The notes under the pieces were generated by a model that saw only the letters and a program-made list of their open reading frames with translations, was not told where the DNA came from and made no database searches. This document shows, piece after piece, positions 15,599 through 24,577 of a stretch of DNA of 64,000 bases. Source of the stretch: Izhakiella australiensis (GTDB lineage Bacteria > Pseudomonadota > Gammaproteobacteria > Enterobacterales > Enterobacteriaceae); the NCBI RefSeq assembly GCF_002006995.1, contig NZ_MRUL01000016.1, positions 45,483 to 109,482 of the forward strand, given 5' to 3'. Position 1 is the first letter of the stretch; each line of letters begins with the position of its first letter. The position numbers and the translations under genes were made by a program.

Positions 15599-16378
15599 TT
15601 ATTTATCCAGACGCTGATAGACGTTGAAGGAAAAGTATTTTTTAGCAATCTTGTCGTAGGTGCCATCTTTGTGCAGCTGCGCCAGCGCATCGTTAATCAG
15701 CTTCAGATTGGCGTTATCATCCTTACGCAGGCCGATACCCACTCCCTCGCCAAAATACTTTTTACTGTAAAGCCGGGTTTTGCTTAGCGCATAGTCTGCG
15801 CCCGGTGGGGATTTTAAAAAACCGGTTTCGGCGGAAGCGGCGCTGGTCAGCGTGGTATCAATCCGACCGCCGATCAGGTCCGGATAAATCTCTTCCTGAT
15901 TGGGATAAGAAATTACCTGTATGCCTTTTGGCTGCCAAACCTGCTGGGCGTAGGTTTCCTGGGTCGTGCCCTGGGCCACCGCCACGGTTTTCCCTTTCAG
16001 CCCTTCAATATCCGGCTCAATATTACTGCCCTTTTTCACCACCAGTGCGCTGGGCGTGTTATATACCATATCGGAGAAAGCGACCTGCTTACGCCGCTTT
16101 TCCGTCATCGCCATCGCCGAGAGAATGGCGTCAAACTTTCTCGCCTGCAGTGCCGGAATAATGCTGTCATAGCTGGTTTGTACCCAAACGCACTTAACTT
16201 TCGCGACGGCGCAGATAGCATTTCCGATATCAACATCAAAGCCTTGTGGGCTGCCGTCAGGCGCTTTGGATTCAAACGGTGGGAAGGTTGGATCGATGCC
16301 AAAACGCAGTTCGCCCTGCGCCTGCGCCAGGGTAGCAACGGCAAATAAAGAAAGTGCGGCTAACGGCAATAATTTCAT
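15599..16378 (-). CDS. Polar amino acid ABC transporter substrate-binding protein
   Basis: The 259-residue product has a signal peptide (about 1-20, ending LAQAQ) and the family-3 solute-binding fold: LRFGIDPTFPPFESKAPDGS, GFDVDIGNAICAVAKVKC, FDAILSAMAMTEKRRKQVAF and VAQGTTQETYAQQ. It resembles lysine/arginine/ornithine- and histidine-binding proteins. It is a separate transcription unit, insulated by terminators on both sides from the deaminase gene and from lysE, so it may feed the same or a different importer. The ligand cannot be read from the sequence. Confidence 0.87.
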   Translation of the reverse strand: MKLLPLAALSLFAVATLAQAQGELRFGIDPTFPPFESKAPDGSPQGFDVDIGNAICAVAKVKCVWVQTSYDSIIPALQARKFDAILSAMAMTEKRRKQVAFSDMVYNTPSALVVKKGSNIEPDIEGLKGKTVAVAQGTTQETYAQQVWQPKGIQVISYPNQEEIYPDLIGGRIDTTLTSAASAETGFLKSPPGADYALSKTRLYSKKYFGEGVGIGLRKDDNANLKLINDALAQLHKDGTYDKIAKKYFSFNVYQRLDK

Positions 16379-16510
16379 ACTTTTTTCCCGGAGAGGTGTC
16401 GATAACTGTCAAAAGATGAATGTGGCAGGCTGCGCCAGTGGTTACTCATAACAGCCGCCGGAAAGAATGGCAAAAGCAATCTGCTCCGCGCGAGGGCAAC
16501 GACAAAAAAT

Positions 16511-16544
16511 AAATGGCCCGATCGGATAGCGAATCGGGCCATTT
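16511..16544 (-). terminator. Terminator of the ABC transporter/deaminase operon
   Basis: On the minus strand the 12-bp perfect stem AAATGGCCCGAT / ATCGGGCCATTT is followed by a T-rich run (ATTTTTTGTC). It starts 7 bp after the deaminase stop. Confidence 0.9.
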
Positions 16545-16550
16545 ATCGCG

Positions 16551-17825
16551 TTAAAACGCGGTAAATATACTGTCGACCGTCCGGTAGTCCTCATCGACAA
16601 GGGGTATATAGCGCCACTTATCAAAGGCGGTGCAGGGATGTGAAATACCGCACCCAACCCAGTCCCCCGGCTGAAGCGGGTCGTCGGCAGGCAGCTGCAG
16701 ATAAGCATGCTGGTCGTTCAGATCCTTAATGCGATAGCCGCTTGCTTCACGCGGTGTGCTGCCATCGCGCTGGCGTACCTGATGAGGGATGGGCATATCC
16801 TGATCGAAGGGTGCGTCTCGACGGCCAAAATCAAGCAGCGCCAGTCCCGGCTCCGGGCGGGATAACACCCGTCCCCAGATTTCCAGCGCGCTGATAAAAT
16901 GCTTTGCGCTGCCGGGCTGGCTGAAGGGAGCAATGCGCGCATACAGGCCATCATCATGTGCCATATAGGCGCCGGAGCGGATAAGAATGGTCGCAGGGAT
17001 CGCAGGCCGGGCGGATTTAAAGGTTTCCACTACCACGTCAAACCAGGCGCCGCCGCCGGCACTGAGGATGATCTCCGGCGTGGCAAATAAGTTTTGTGCT
17101 GCCAGGCTATCGGCAAGGCTGGCTATCCAGCGGCAGTAATCGCTGACAATGCGTAGCGACCGTTCACTCCGGCCCGCCGCAACGGCGCCTTCATAGCCGG
17201 CAACGCCTACCAGCCTCAGGTTGGCGCTGCTTTTCACCGCGCGGGCAATTGCCAGTGCTTCCTCCAGCGTGCGGCAGCCGGTACGGCCGCCGACTATTGA
17301 GGTTTCCAGCAGCACATCCAGTACCGCGCCGCTCTGCTGCAAATTTTCCTGCAGGATGTGTACGCCCTGTAGCGAATCAACATAGCAGAGGAAGGCCTGA
17401 TCGGGATGCTGACGTTGCCAGTCGCCAATCCAGCGGATACCCGCGGGGTCAACCAGCTCGTTGGCAAGAAACAGGTTACGAATGCCAAAGCGGCGCAATG
17501 CACGAACCTGTGCAGGCGTTGCGGCACTGAGTCCCCAGGCGCCGCTTTGTACCGCCTGGCGCAAAATAGCCGGCGCCATTGAGGTTTTCCCGTGGGCCGC
17601 CAGTAAAACGCCTTGCTCACGACACCAGTCTGCCAGGCTGCGCAGATTGTGATTCAGCGCCTGCTGTTTCATCACCATCACGGGTGAAAAAACCTTGTCG
17701 GACTGCAATACCGGCGTTCCCGGCGGCAACGGGCTGTCGCCATCGCCGGCAACGGATTTATAGTGCGGCAGTGACTGCAGCGGGTCGAGTTTGCCGTCAA
17801 CCCGCAGCGGGAATAGAGTAGACAT
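16551..17825 (-). CDS. DSD1-family PLP amino acid deaminase (D-serine dehydratase-like)
   Basis: The 424-residue product has the alanine-racemase-type barrel with the PLP lysine Lys80 in LLAAHGKTSMAP. The C-terminal D-serine dehydratase-like domain carries the zinc-site signature His396 and Cys398 (CGISHPCTAF). Family members remove water and ammonia from D-serine or D-threonine, or cleave D-3-hydroxy amino acids. It is the last gene of an operon with RidA and a polar amino acid importer. The RidA partner favours a deaminase that releases an enamine over an aldolase; the exact substrate is inferred. It begins 14 bp after the ATPase gene. Confidence 0.82.
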   Translation of the reverse strand: MSTLFPLRVDGKLDPLQSLPHYKSVAGDGDSPLPPGTPVLQSDKVFSPVMVMKQQALNHNLRSLADWCREQGVLLAAHGKTSMAPAILRQAVQSGAWGLSAATPAQVRALRRFGIRNLFLANELVDPAGIRWIGDWQRQHPDQAFLCYVDSLQGVHILQENLQQSGAVLDVLLETSIVGGRTGCRTLEEALAIARAVKSSANLRLVGVAGYEGAVAAGRSERSLRIVSDYCRWIASLADSLAAQNLFATPEIILSAGGGAWFDVVVETFKSARPAIPATILIRSGAYMAHDDGLYARIAPFSQPGSAKHFISALEIWGRVLSRPEPGLALLDFGRRDAPFDQDMPIPHQVRQRDGSTPREASGYRIKDLNDQHAYLQLPADDPLQPGDWVGCGISHPCTAFDKWRYIPLVDEDYRTVDSIFTAF

Positions 17826-17839
17826 AAATCCTCCGAGCC

Positions 17840-18580
17840 TTAGTGAGTCAGTACCCTGGAAAGGAATTGCTGAGTGCGTGGATTTTGCGGGTTAACGAAC
17901 AGCTGTTCAGGGGTTCCCTGTTCAGCCACCACCCCTTGATCCATAAACACCACCCGATCGGCGGTTTTGCGCGCGAAGCCCATCTCGTGAGTGACCACCA
18001 CCATCGTCATGCCATCGCGGGCCAGCCCGCGCATCACTTCTGTTACTTCGCCGACCAGCTCCGGGTCAAGCGCGGAGGTCGCCTCATCAAAAAACATAAT
18101 TTTCGGCTCTACCGCCAGCGCGCGGGCAATGGCTACTCGCTGCTGCTGGCCGCCGGAGAGCTGCGACGGATAATGGTTTGCGCGATCGGCCAGGCCGACG
18201 CGCTCCAGCGCGGCCATAGCGCGTTGATTTGCCGCCGAGGGCGACATTTTGCGCGCTTTGATTAGCGCCAGGGTCACATTGCCCAGCGTGGTTTTATGGG
18301 GAAACAGATTAAACTGCTGAAAAACCATTCCGACATGACCGCAGATTTCACTGCTGCGCTTGCGATCGTGCAGCGGCACGTTGTTGACCCAGATTTCGCC
18401 ATCATCCACGGTTTCCAGTCCGCTCATCATGCGCAGCACGGTGCTTTTGCCTGAGCCTGAGGCGCCGATCAATACCAATACCTCGCCGGGTTGCACCTCC
18501 AGAGACAGGGTTTTTATCACCTGGGTTGCGCCGAAAGATTTGCTGACGCCGCTCAGCGTTATAGCCGGTTTCTGGCTCAT
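17840..18580 (-). CDS. Polar amino acid ABC transporter ATPase
   Basis: The 246-residue GlnQ/HisP-type ATPase has Walker [10 protein letters not shown] (39-47), a Q-loop in [14 protein letters not shown], the signature [15 protein letters not shown], Walker [13 protein letters not shown] and the switch His in VVTHEMGFA. It powers import by the two permeases upstream. Its start overlaps the permease stop by 4 bp (ATGA), so the genes are translationally coupled. Confidence 0.93.
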   Translation of the reverse strand: MSQKPAITLSGVSKSFGATQVIKTLSLEVQPGEVLVLIGASGSGKSTVLRMMSGLETVDDGEIWVNNVPLHDRKRSSEICGHVGMVFQQFNLFPHKTTLGNVTLALIKARKMSPSAANQRAMAALERVGLADRANHYPSQLSGGQQQRVAIARALAVEPKIMFFDEATSALDPELVGEVTEVMRGLARDGMTMVVVTHEMGFARKTADRVVFMDQGVVAEQGTPEQLFVNPQNPRTQQFLSRVLTH

Positions 18581-19224
18581 GACAGTACGCTCCTGGTTTG
18601 TTGATGGTGCTGAACCCAGCGGGAAATCGGATAGCAGATGATGAAATAGAGCAGCGCTACCAGACCGTAAACCACCACCGGCTGGCCAATTCGGTCCACG
18701 ATTGCCTGACCCTGATGCATCAGCTCGGACATGCCTATCATGCTGACGATCGAGGTATCTTTAATCAGGGATAGGTACTGGCCTATCAGCGGCGGCATAA
18801 CGATGCGCCTTGTTTGCGGCAGAATGACGCAGCGGAAAGTTTGTTGTTTACTCAGTCCCAGTATCCATGCGACTTCCCACTGGCCTTTTGGTACCGCCTC
18901 GATACCGGCGCGGAAAACCTCGGAAATATAGGCGCCCTGATAAATGCTCAGGCCGAGAATGCCGGCGGCCAACAGGTTGATTTCATAGCCGAAATAGGCC
19001 ACGCCAAAGTAGATGAACATCAGGGTGATAAGCACCGGCGAGCCGCGAAATAACTCGGTATACAGCAGCGCCAGCTGGCGGCCAACCGGAAGTTGGCTGG
19101 TGCGAAGTATCGCCGCCAGCAAGCCAAGCAGCGTACTGCCCGCGATGGCGGCGATCGACAATATTAAGGTGACACCCAGTCCCTTCAGCAGTAGCGGCAG
19201 GCTGGTAACCACAAGTTCGTTCAT
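18577..19224 (-). CDS. Polar amino acid ABC transporter permease (second)
   Basis: The 215-residue HisM/GlnP-type inner-membrane permease has about five helices. The ATPase-contact EAA loop reads [20 protein letters not shown] followed by [14 protein letters not shown]. It overlaps the ATPase gene and the other permease gene by 4 bp on each side. It likely forms a heterodimeric channel with the 249-residue permease. Confidence 0.92.
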   Translation of the reverse strand: MNELVVTSLPLLLKGLGVTLILSIAAIAGSTLLGLLAAILRTSQLPVGRQLALLYTELFRGSPVLITLMFIYFGVAYFGYEINLLAAGILGLSIYQGAYISEVFRAGIEAVPKGQWEVAWILGLSKQQTFRCVILPQTRRIVMPPLIGQYLSLIKDTSIVSMIGMSELMHQGQAIVDRIGQPVVVYGLVALLYFIICYPISRWVQHHQQTRSVLS

Positions 19225-19970
19225 ATGATGCTCCGGGATTTAAACAGGCTTGTCCGTAGACCCATCGTCGACAGCAATCCGGGCTTTTTTATCCGGGTCA
19301 CCAGCGGCGGCGTGAACATCCGACGTCCCAGTAAACTTCCCAGCCATGACAGCAAATTACTCAGCAGCAGATAGGCAATCAGGGTAAAGGTGAAGGTTTG
19401 GATATACAGCAGCGTGCGGGCATTGATCACCGTTGCCGTACCGGTCAGCTCTGGCAATGCAACGGCGGAAAGCAGCGAAGTACCTAACAGCAGCTGTATC
19501 AGGTTATTAATAATCGCCGGGTAAACCGCTCTGGCCGCCTGCGGCAGGATGATGGAAATAAATATCTGGCGGCGTGAAATACCCAGTATCCAGGCCGCTT
19601 CCAGCTGTCCTTGCGGCACCGATGCGATGCCGGCGCGAAAGGTCTCCGCCAGATAGGCGCCGACGTTGATGCCCAGCGCCAGTACGCCGGCTTCAAAAGC
19701 GCTCATGCGTATGCCGAGCGACGGCAGGCCAAAGAAGATAATGAAAATTTGCAGCAGCACCGGGGTGTTGCGAATGAATTCGATATAGCAGGCGCTGATA
19801 AATCTCAGCAGGGCCAGCTGCGCGTTGCGCGCCAGCGCGGCCAGCAGGCCGAGCGTCAGCGCTAACAGGAAGGCAAGCAGGGTAACCTGCAGCGTCAGCC
19901 AGGCAGCCTCGGCAAAGGTACCGAAATACTGCCACAGGGTTAACCATTGATAGCTCATGAGCGGCTCCAC
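19221..19970 (-). CDS. Polar amino acid ABC transporter permease (first)
   Basis: The 249-residue permease is of the same family. It has the EAA loop GAYLAETFRAGIASVPQGQL and EAAWILGISRRQIF and the block YIEFIRNTPVLLQIF. The C-terminal tail (RMFTPPLVTRIKKPGLLSTM onward) is longer than in the partner. It is encoded 36 bp after the lipoprotein binding-protein gene and overlaps the second permease by 4 bp. Confidence 0.92.
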   Translation of the reverse strand: MEPLMSYQWLTLWQYFGTFAEAAWLTLQVTLLAFLLALTLGLLAALARNAQLALLRFISACYIEFIRNTPVLLQIFIIFFGLPSLGIRMSAFEAGVLALGINVGAYLAETFRAGIASVPQGQLEAAWILGISRRQIFISIILPQAARAVYPAIINNLIQLLLGTSLLSAVALPELTGTATVINARTLLYIQTFTFTLIAYLLLSNLLSWLGSLLGRRMFTPPLVTRIKKPGLLSTMGLRTSLFKSRSII

Positions 19971-20006
19971 GGGTATCAGCCGCCCTGGCAGGGCGGCGTG
20001 GGTAGA

Positions 20007-20846
20007 TTAATACTGTGGGTTAAGCGGGTAGCGCGGCTTGCTGCCAAACCACTTCTGGTAGAACTCGGCGTTTTTACCTGAGGCGTTAATTTCAAACAGG
20101 AACTCATTCAGGTAATTGATCCAGACCTGGTCACCCTGACGCGTACCGAATGCGTTGTACTCCAGCGGCACCAGCGCTTCGTTGGTGACGGCAAGGCTCG
20201 GATCCAGCTTGGCCTGGTAGGCGAGGAAGTTATTATCCTCAATCATGGCATCTGCCTGGCCCTGTTTAACGGCCAGAATGGCGGCCTGAGAGGAGTCATA
20301 TTCCTGAATTTTGACCTTAATGCCCATGGAGCGAACTTCATCGCCATTGGTTGAACCTTTTACGGTCGCAATGGTTTTATCCGTCATGTCATGGGCCGAT
20401 TTAATACCGCTATCTTTACGTACCAGCATCGCCTCGCTGGCGACGACATAGGGCTGAGTAAAGCCAATTTCTTTGGCACGCTCCATGTTGCGGGTGAAGT
20501 TGCAAAACACCACGTCGACTTTATTGGTTTGCAGATTGGGGATGCGATTTGCGCTGGTGGTATTCACCATTTCCAGCTTAACGCCCATTCGTTTTGCCAG
20601 CTCTTTTGCCAGATCCACATCATAGCCATCGGGATTACCGGCTTTATCGTAAAAGCCGAAGGGGGCAAAGCTCAAACAGTCACCTACCTTCAGCGTCCCG
20701 CGTTGCAGTACCGTCTGCAGGGTTGAGGTGGGCGCCCCTCCTGCCGTCTGCGTGTTTTTATCTGTTGGTGTGCAGCCCATCAGGGAAATAATGCCGAGCG
20801 CAGTCAGAAACTGACCCGCCAATTTGGTCTTCATTATCATATTCAT
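20007..20846 (-). CDS. Amino acid ABC transporter substrate-binding lipoprotein
   Basis: The 279-residue family-3 binding protein has a lipobox in place of an ordinary cleavage site: LMGC with Cys25, so it should be membrane-anchored. Binding-fold blocks are LKVGDCLSFAPFGFYDKAGN, PDGYDVDLAKELAKRMGVK, VDVVFCNFTRNMERAKEIGF and QGQADAMIEDNNFLAYQ. It has a possible start further in (ATG at codon 3 or 5). It is the cognate binding protein of the permeases that follow. The ligand is not readable; the operon suggests a D- or polar amino acid. Confidence 0.88.
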   Translation of the reverse strand: MNMIMKTKLAGQFLTALGIISLMGCTPTDKNTQTAGGAPTSTLQTVLQRGTLKVGDCLSFAPFGFYDKAGNPDGYDVDLAKELAKRMGVKLEMVNTTSANRIPNLQTNKVDVVFCNFTRNMERAKEIGFTQPYVVASEAMLVRKDSGIKSAHDMTDKTIATVKGSTNGDEVRSMGIKVKIQEYDSSQAAILAVKQGQADAMIEDNNFLAYQAKLDPSLAVTNEALVPLEYNAFGTRQGDQVWINYLNEFLFEINASGKNAEFYQKWFGSKPRYPLNPQY

Positions 20847-20910
20847 TTATTTACACTCTCTGTTGAGATGGAGCCGTAATAAAAACCGATAAATAAGAAA
20901 TATGGCGGGT

Positions 20911-21303
20911 CTATTTTTTATCTGCGCGGAAGCATTTCACGTCGACTTCCACTTTACAATCCACGACTAAATCCTGCACGCTACAAATGCGGGCGGGAGG
21001 ATGATCGCCAAATATTTCCGCAAATACTTTGTTAAACGAACCAAAATAGCGTGCGTCAGTCAGCACGGCAGTTACATGTACGACATCTTTAATTTCATAA
21101 CCAGCCTCTTGCATAATGGCAATACAGTTGCTGAAGGCCAGACGGGTTTGTTCAATAATGCCGCCTTCAACGACTTCGCCGGCGGTCATTGGCGTTTGTC
21201 CTGAGACATAAAGCCAGCCGTCTGCCTGAACGGCGCGGGAAAAAGGCAAGCGTTGCCCACCGGTGCCGGTACCGCCTTCACTGCCATAACGGGTTATCGT
21301 CAT
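20911..21303 (-). CDS. RidA/YjgF-family enamine/imine deaminase
   Basis: The 130-residue product has the family blocks LPFSRAVQADGWLYVSGQTP, the central INxxxIL-like EIKDVVHVTAVLTDARYFGS and the catalytic Arg in HPPARICSVQDL, with Glu in KVEVDVKCF. RidA proteins hydrolyse reactive 2-aminoacrylate and other enamines or imines made by PLP dehydratases, releasing keto acid and ammonia. It is the first gene of the operon (64 bp before the binding-protein gene), together with a DSD1-type deaminase. That makes a dedicated role in this pathway likely. It is not the housekeeping ridA, which lies elsewhere in enterobacteria. Confidence 0.9.
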   Translation of the reverse strand: MTITRYGSEGGTGTGGQRLPFSRAVQADGWLYVSGQTPMTAGEVVEGGIIEQTRLAFSNCIAIMQEAGYEIKDVVHVTAVLTDARYFGSFNKVFAEIFGDHPPARICSVQDLVVDCKVEVDVKCFRADKK

Positions 21304-21724
21304 TACGCTTCTCCTGAGCGAAAAGGAATGTTTAACGGTGCATCTTCGTCTGATATATCGGACAATGGTCTGTTATAGTGGATAGTTTGAGATTTGCACA
21401 GTTGTTTTTCTTTTGCAAGACAGGCAAAGGATTTAATTTTTAATTTGCGAAGCAGGAAGAGTTATTTAATATTTGTACGCGTTTTTAATTATTGTAATGT
21501 GAGCTGAACCGCTTCTTCCTGGTGCATTTTACTTTTAGCTTTGCGCTATTTTAGTGCCGCATAACGGCTTGCTGGTATCTCGCCAATATAAGCGGGTCAT
21601 TAATTAATTCGAAAACATTAACTATTTAACGCTATGATATCTTTCTGAGATTAACTGGCGCGTATAAGGCTTCGTAAGTAAGATTGGCAAAACGAGGCGT
21701 ACCGCAGGAGATGCTGAGATCGCT
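21304..21724. promoter_or_regulatory. Divergent control region of the RidA operon and the IclR gene
   Basis: This AT-rich gap of 421 bp has no gene. An imperfect palindrome at about 21354-21378 (TATATCGGACAATGGTCTGT, then TATAG) is 51 bp upstream of the RidA start. It is the best operator candidate for the IclR protein. The assignment is inference. Confidence 0.4.
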
Positions 21725-22477
21725 ATGCCAGATGAGAAGCAGCCCAGAGCGCGCGGCGTGGATCGCGTCATTGAGATTTTTCACCAGCTTCACGTCGCCC
21801 GGCAGCCAATGGCCATACGTGATTTAATTACCGCCACCGGTTCACCACGCTCAAGTATTTATGAACTGGTGAATATCCTTAGCGAGGCTGGCTGGCTGGA
21901 ACTGACCGCCGACGGACAGGTATTTTTCGGCCGTGAAATGCACTATTACGGTGCGGATTACATGGCCCATAACGATCTGATTCGGCGTGCGCACCAGATG
22001 ATGGTTGCTATCGTGGCGCGCCATGGCGAGACGGTGCAGCTTTGCATGCTGGAAGGTAATAAGTACAGCGTGGTGCTTTCTGAAAGCAGCAGCGTCCATC
22101 CGTTTAAAATCAGCTCGGATATTGGCGTGCGCGTGCCGATCCCCTGGACCGCATCGGGACGCTTGCTACTTAGCGACTGGCGTGATGACGCCATCCTGGC
22201 ATTAATTCCGCCGCAGGATTTTCGGCTAAGCAACGGGCGGGAAATTGATCGCCAGGCGTTTCTTGACGATGTTCACCGCGCCGGACGTCAGGGGTATTTC
22301 GTTACCGAGGGGCTCTCTGAAAGCTTTACCTGCTGCATGGCTGCGCCCATTCGTTCGCGTAGCGGCCAGATGGTGGCGGCATTTTGCTTTATGGTCAGCA
22401 GGGATACCGCCGAGGAGCGGCGCCAGATGCTGCTGGCTGAGCTGATGGAAACGGCGCGGCGGCTTTCTGATTTCTGA
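21725..22477 (+). CDS. IclR-family transcriptional regulator
   Basis: The 250-residue product has an N-terminal winged helix (about 10-65: GVDRVIEIFHQLHVARQPMA, LITATGSPRSSIYELVNILS). An IclR effector domain follows (about 90-250: GETVQLCMLEGNKYSVVLSE, WTASGRLLLSD, FCFMVSRDTAEE). It is divergent from the RidA/ABC/deaminase operon, so it is the likely regulator. Family members bind small organic acids or amino-acid-derived effectors. The stop is followed by a strong hairpin. Confidence 0.9.
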   Translation: MPDEKQPRARGVDRVIEIFHQLHVARQPMAIRDLITATGSPRSSIYELVNILSEAGWLELTADGQVFFGREMHYYGADYMAHNDLIRRAHQMMVAIVARHGETVQLCMLEGNKYSVVLSESSSVHPFKISSDIGVRVPIPWTASGRLLLSDWRDDAILALIPPQDFRLSNGREIDRQAFLDDVHRAGRQGYFVTEGLSESFTCCMAAPIRSRSGQMVAAFCFMVSRDTAEERRQMLLAELMETARRLSDF

Positions 22478-22523
22478 GTGGCGCTAACGCCGGAGGGAAA
22501 TGAAACCGGCGGGCTGAATGACG

Positions 22524-22552
22524 AAGGTGCGCCTCGCGGCGAGGCGCACCTT
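22524..22552. terminator. Strong hairpin between the IclR gene and tpiA
   Basis: The 13-bp perfect stem AAGGTGCGCCTCG / CGAGGCGCACCTT has a CGG loop. It is followed on the plus strand by TT. It lies between two convergent genes and can serve both, though the U tract is short. Confidence 0.75.
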
Positions 22553-22564
22553 TTACGTGTTCGC

Positions 22565-23335
22565 TTATCCCGCGTTTTTGGCCTGGGCGGCCGCTTTGAC
22601 GATGGCGGTAAAGGCGTCGGCCTTCAGCGATGCGCCGCCAACCAGCGCGCCATCGATATCCGGCTGAGCAAACAGCTCCGCAGCGTTTTTATCATTGACC
22701 GAGCCGCCGTATTGCAGGATCAGCTGTTGGGCAACGGCCGCATCTTTTTTCGCAACATGGTCGCGAATAAACTTATGCACCGCCTGCGCCTGCGCTGGCG
22801 TTGCGGATTTACCGGTACCAATTGCCCAGACTGGCTCATAAGCAATAACGGCGCCGTTGAACGCCCCGGCGCCCAGGGTATTCAGCACCGCATCAATTTG
22901 ACGGGAACAAACCTCTTCCGTTTTACCCGCTTCGTTTTCCGCTTCGGTTTCGCCAATGCACAGCACCGGAATCAGACCGGCATCTTTCAGTATGGCAAAT
23001 TTTTTGGCAACCAATTCGTCGCTCTCTTTATGGTAGGTACGACGCTCAGAGTGGCCGATAATGATGTAACGGGCGCCAATGTCTCTCAGCATCTCAGCTG
23101 AAACTTCACCGGTAAATGCCCCGCTGAGGTTAACGTCAACGTTCTGAGCGCCCAGCGCAATGTGGCTGCCAGCGATGGCCTGATGAGCCTGCTCCAGATA
23201 CATTACCGGAGGCGCGATAGCGACATCGCAGCCGTCAACGCCGCTCAGGGCATTACGCAGACCGGCGATCAGTTCAGCCGTCATATGTTTGCTACCGTTG
23301 AGCTTCCAGTTACCCATTACTAATGGATGTCGCAT
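22565..23335 (-). CDS. tpiA: Triosephosphate isomerase
   Basis: The 256-residue product starts [18 protein letters not shown]. Catalytic residues are in place: Lys11 in NWKLNG, His in [11 protein letters not shown] and Glu in [12 protein letters not shown]. It interconverts dihydroxyacetone phosphate and glyceraldehyde 3-phosphate. The frame is open further upstream, but GGAGG lies 5 nt before ATG 23335 and family length supports this start. In E. coli tpiA is next to cdh; here it is the right border of the accessory island. Confidence 0.97.
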   Translation of the reverse strand: MRHPLVMGNWKLNGSKHMTAELIAGLRNALSGVDGCDVAIAPPVMYLEQAHQAIAGSHIALGAQNVDVNLSGAFTGEVSAEMLRDIGARYIIIGHSERRTYHKESDELVAKKFAILKDAGLIPVLCIGETEAENEAGKTEEVCSRQIDAVLNTLGAGAFNGAVIAYEPVWAIGTGKSATPAQAQAVHKFIRDHVAKKDAAVAQQLILQYGGSVNDKNAAELFAQPDIDGALVGGASLKADAFTAIVKAAAQAKNAG

Positions 23336-23440
23336 CATATCCTCCACGCGAAACGCGATAGTTTTAATCTGACCGCCCGGCGGGCGGTATGGTCTGCCTG
23401 ACAGTATAGAGATCAAAAAGCCGTAAGGCTTTGCTTTTTG

Positions 23441-24040
23441 TCATTTTGACTGGCTATCGGGGGCCAGAGCCAGCTTAAGCGGCTCAACGGCGAAGGTCAG
23501 TCCTTTTTCGCCGTTATCGGCGACAATATAGCGCAGCGCGCCTTCATTTTTAGCAAAGTAGCGCTGGCCTTTGCCTTTCGCCAGCAGCGTTGTTACCCGT
23601 TTAAGGCTTTGTTCTTCATTGAGCATCGGTTCGAAATAGCGCACGAAGGCGGCCATATAGGCCAGCGCCTTATCATAGGCTGCTTTTTGCTCCGGCCCCT
23701 GAACGGGTAGCCAGGTTATCTGTAAGGTTTTGATCTTTCCGGTGCCGCGCTCCAGCGCGGTTGATGAGTAAAGATTTTCATTGATTTTACTGGCGGCACG
23801 CGTCAGATTGCTCTTGTCATCCCGATTATCAATTGCCCGGTATTCGCTTAAGGGAAGCGCAGGATTACTGGCATTGTACTTCTCGCGAAACTGGCCGATA
23901 GTCATATCAAAGGTGGGGGCTCCTGACAGCAAATATGCCGCCGTTGGCATATGTTCGCTGCGCTCCTGGGGATCGGCGTGACACAGGCCGCTAAGCAAAA
24001 TGGAGGCCGCAATTAAGCCAGTACGCAACAGGTTGTTCAT
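23441..24040 (-). CDS. yiiQ: YiiQ, DUF1454 family periplasmic protein
   Basis: The 199-residue product has a signal peptide (about 1-22, MNNLLRTGLIAASILLSGLC, then HA). Mature blocks are TAAYLLSGAPTFDMTIGQFR, NPALPLSEYRAI, NLTRAASKINENLYSSTALE and the end EKGLTFAVEPLKLAL. It is placed by order (tpiA-yiiQ-yiiR-fpr) and sequence as YiiQ, whose function is unknown. No catalytic motif is visible. Confidence 0.9.
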   Translation of the reverse strand: MNNLLRTGLIAASILLSGLCHADPQERSEHMPTAAYLLSGAPTFDMTIGQFREKYNASNPALPLSEYRAIDNRDDKSNLTRAASKINENLYSSTALERGTGKIKTLQITWLPVQGPEQKAAYDKALAYMAAFVRYFEPMLNEEQSLKRVTTLLAKGKGQRYFAKNEGALRYIVADNGEKGLTFAVEPLKLALAPDSQSK

Positions 24041-24130
24041 CGTTCATCTGCCCTGAAATTAACTTAGCCCCGATTAAAACGGAGTCAGGCGGTCAATGTC
24101 AAAGGCGATGAGCTTCACGGGAACGCGATT

Positions 24131-24577
24131 ATGACCTTACGACAGTGGTGCTTGTCCTGGCGGGGGAGGCTGGGACGACGTGATTTCTGGCTCTGGCTGG
24201 CCGTCTGGACGCTGCTGATGCTGCTGCTGTTCAGCCTTGCCGGCAGCGGGCGTATAGAGCGCCGAACTGCCGCTGTGCTGGTTCTGTTATTGCTATGGCC
24301 GATGGCCGCCGTAATGGTAAAACGCTTGCACGATCGCAACAAAGGCGGCCAGTGGGCACTGCTTTTCATCGTTGCCTGGCTGCTGCTGAACGCCGACCTT
24401 TCCAGCTTTGCCATGCAGTGGCGGCTTTTCCTCGGCTATTTTATTCCAGCGTTGATTATCATGGCGATGATGGTTGAACTGGGCGCGCTACCCGGTACAG
24501 CTGGCGCGAATCACTTTGGTAAAGCGACGCAGTTAGTTGTATTTTTCGGGCGCCGCCGCGAGCCCAATTACCAGTAA
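24131..24577 (+). CDS. yiiR: YiiR, DUF805 family inner membrane protein
   Basis: The 148-residue product has several hydrophobic segments and the DUF805 hallmarks GRLGRRDFWLWL near the start and VKRLHDRNKGGQWALL in the centre. Function unknown. It is divergent from yiiQ and convergent with fpr, overlapping the fpr 3' end by 10 bp. The order matches E. coli. Confidence 0.9.
   Translation: MTLRQWCLSWRGRLGRRDFWLWLAVWTLLMLLLFSLAGSGRIERRTAAVLVLLLLWPMAAVMVKRLHDRNKGGQWALLFIVAWLLLNADLSSFAMQWRLFLGYFIPALIIMAMMVELGALPGTAGANHFGKATQLVVFFGRRREPNYQ

Noticed and set aside
22478..23101. Open frame of 207 codons antisense to tpiA
   Set aside because: Shadow of tpiA with the hairpin inside it; no support as a gene.
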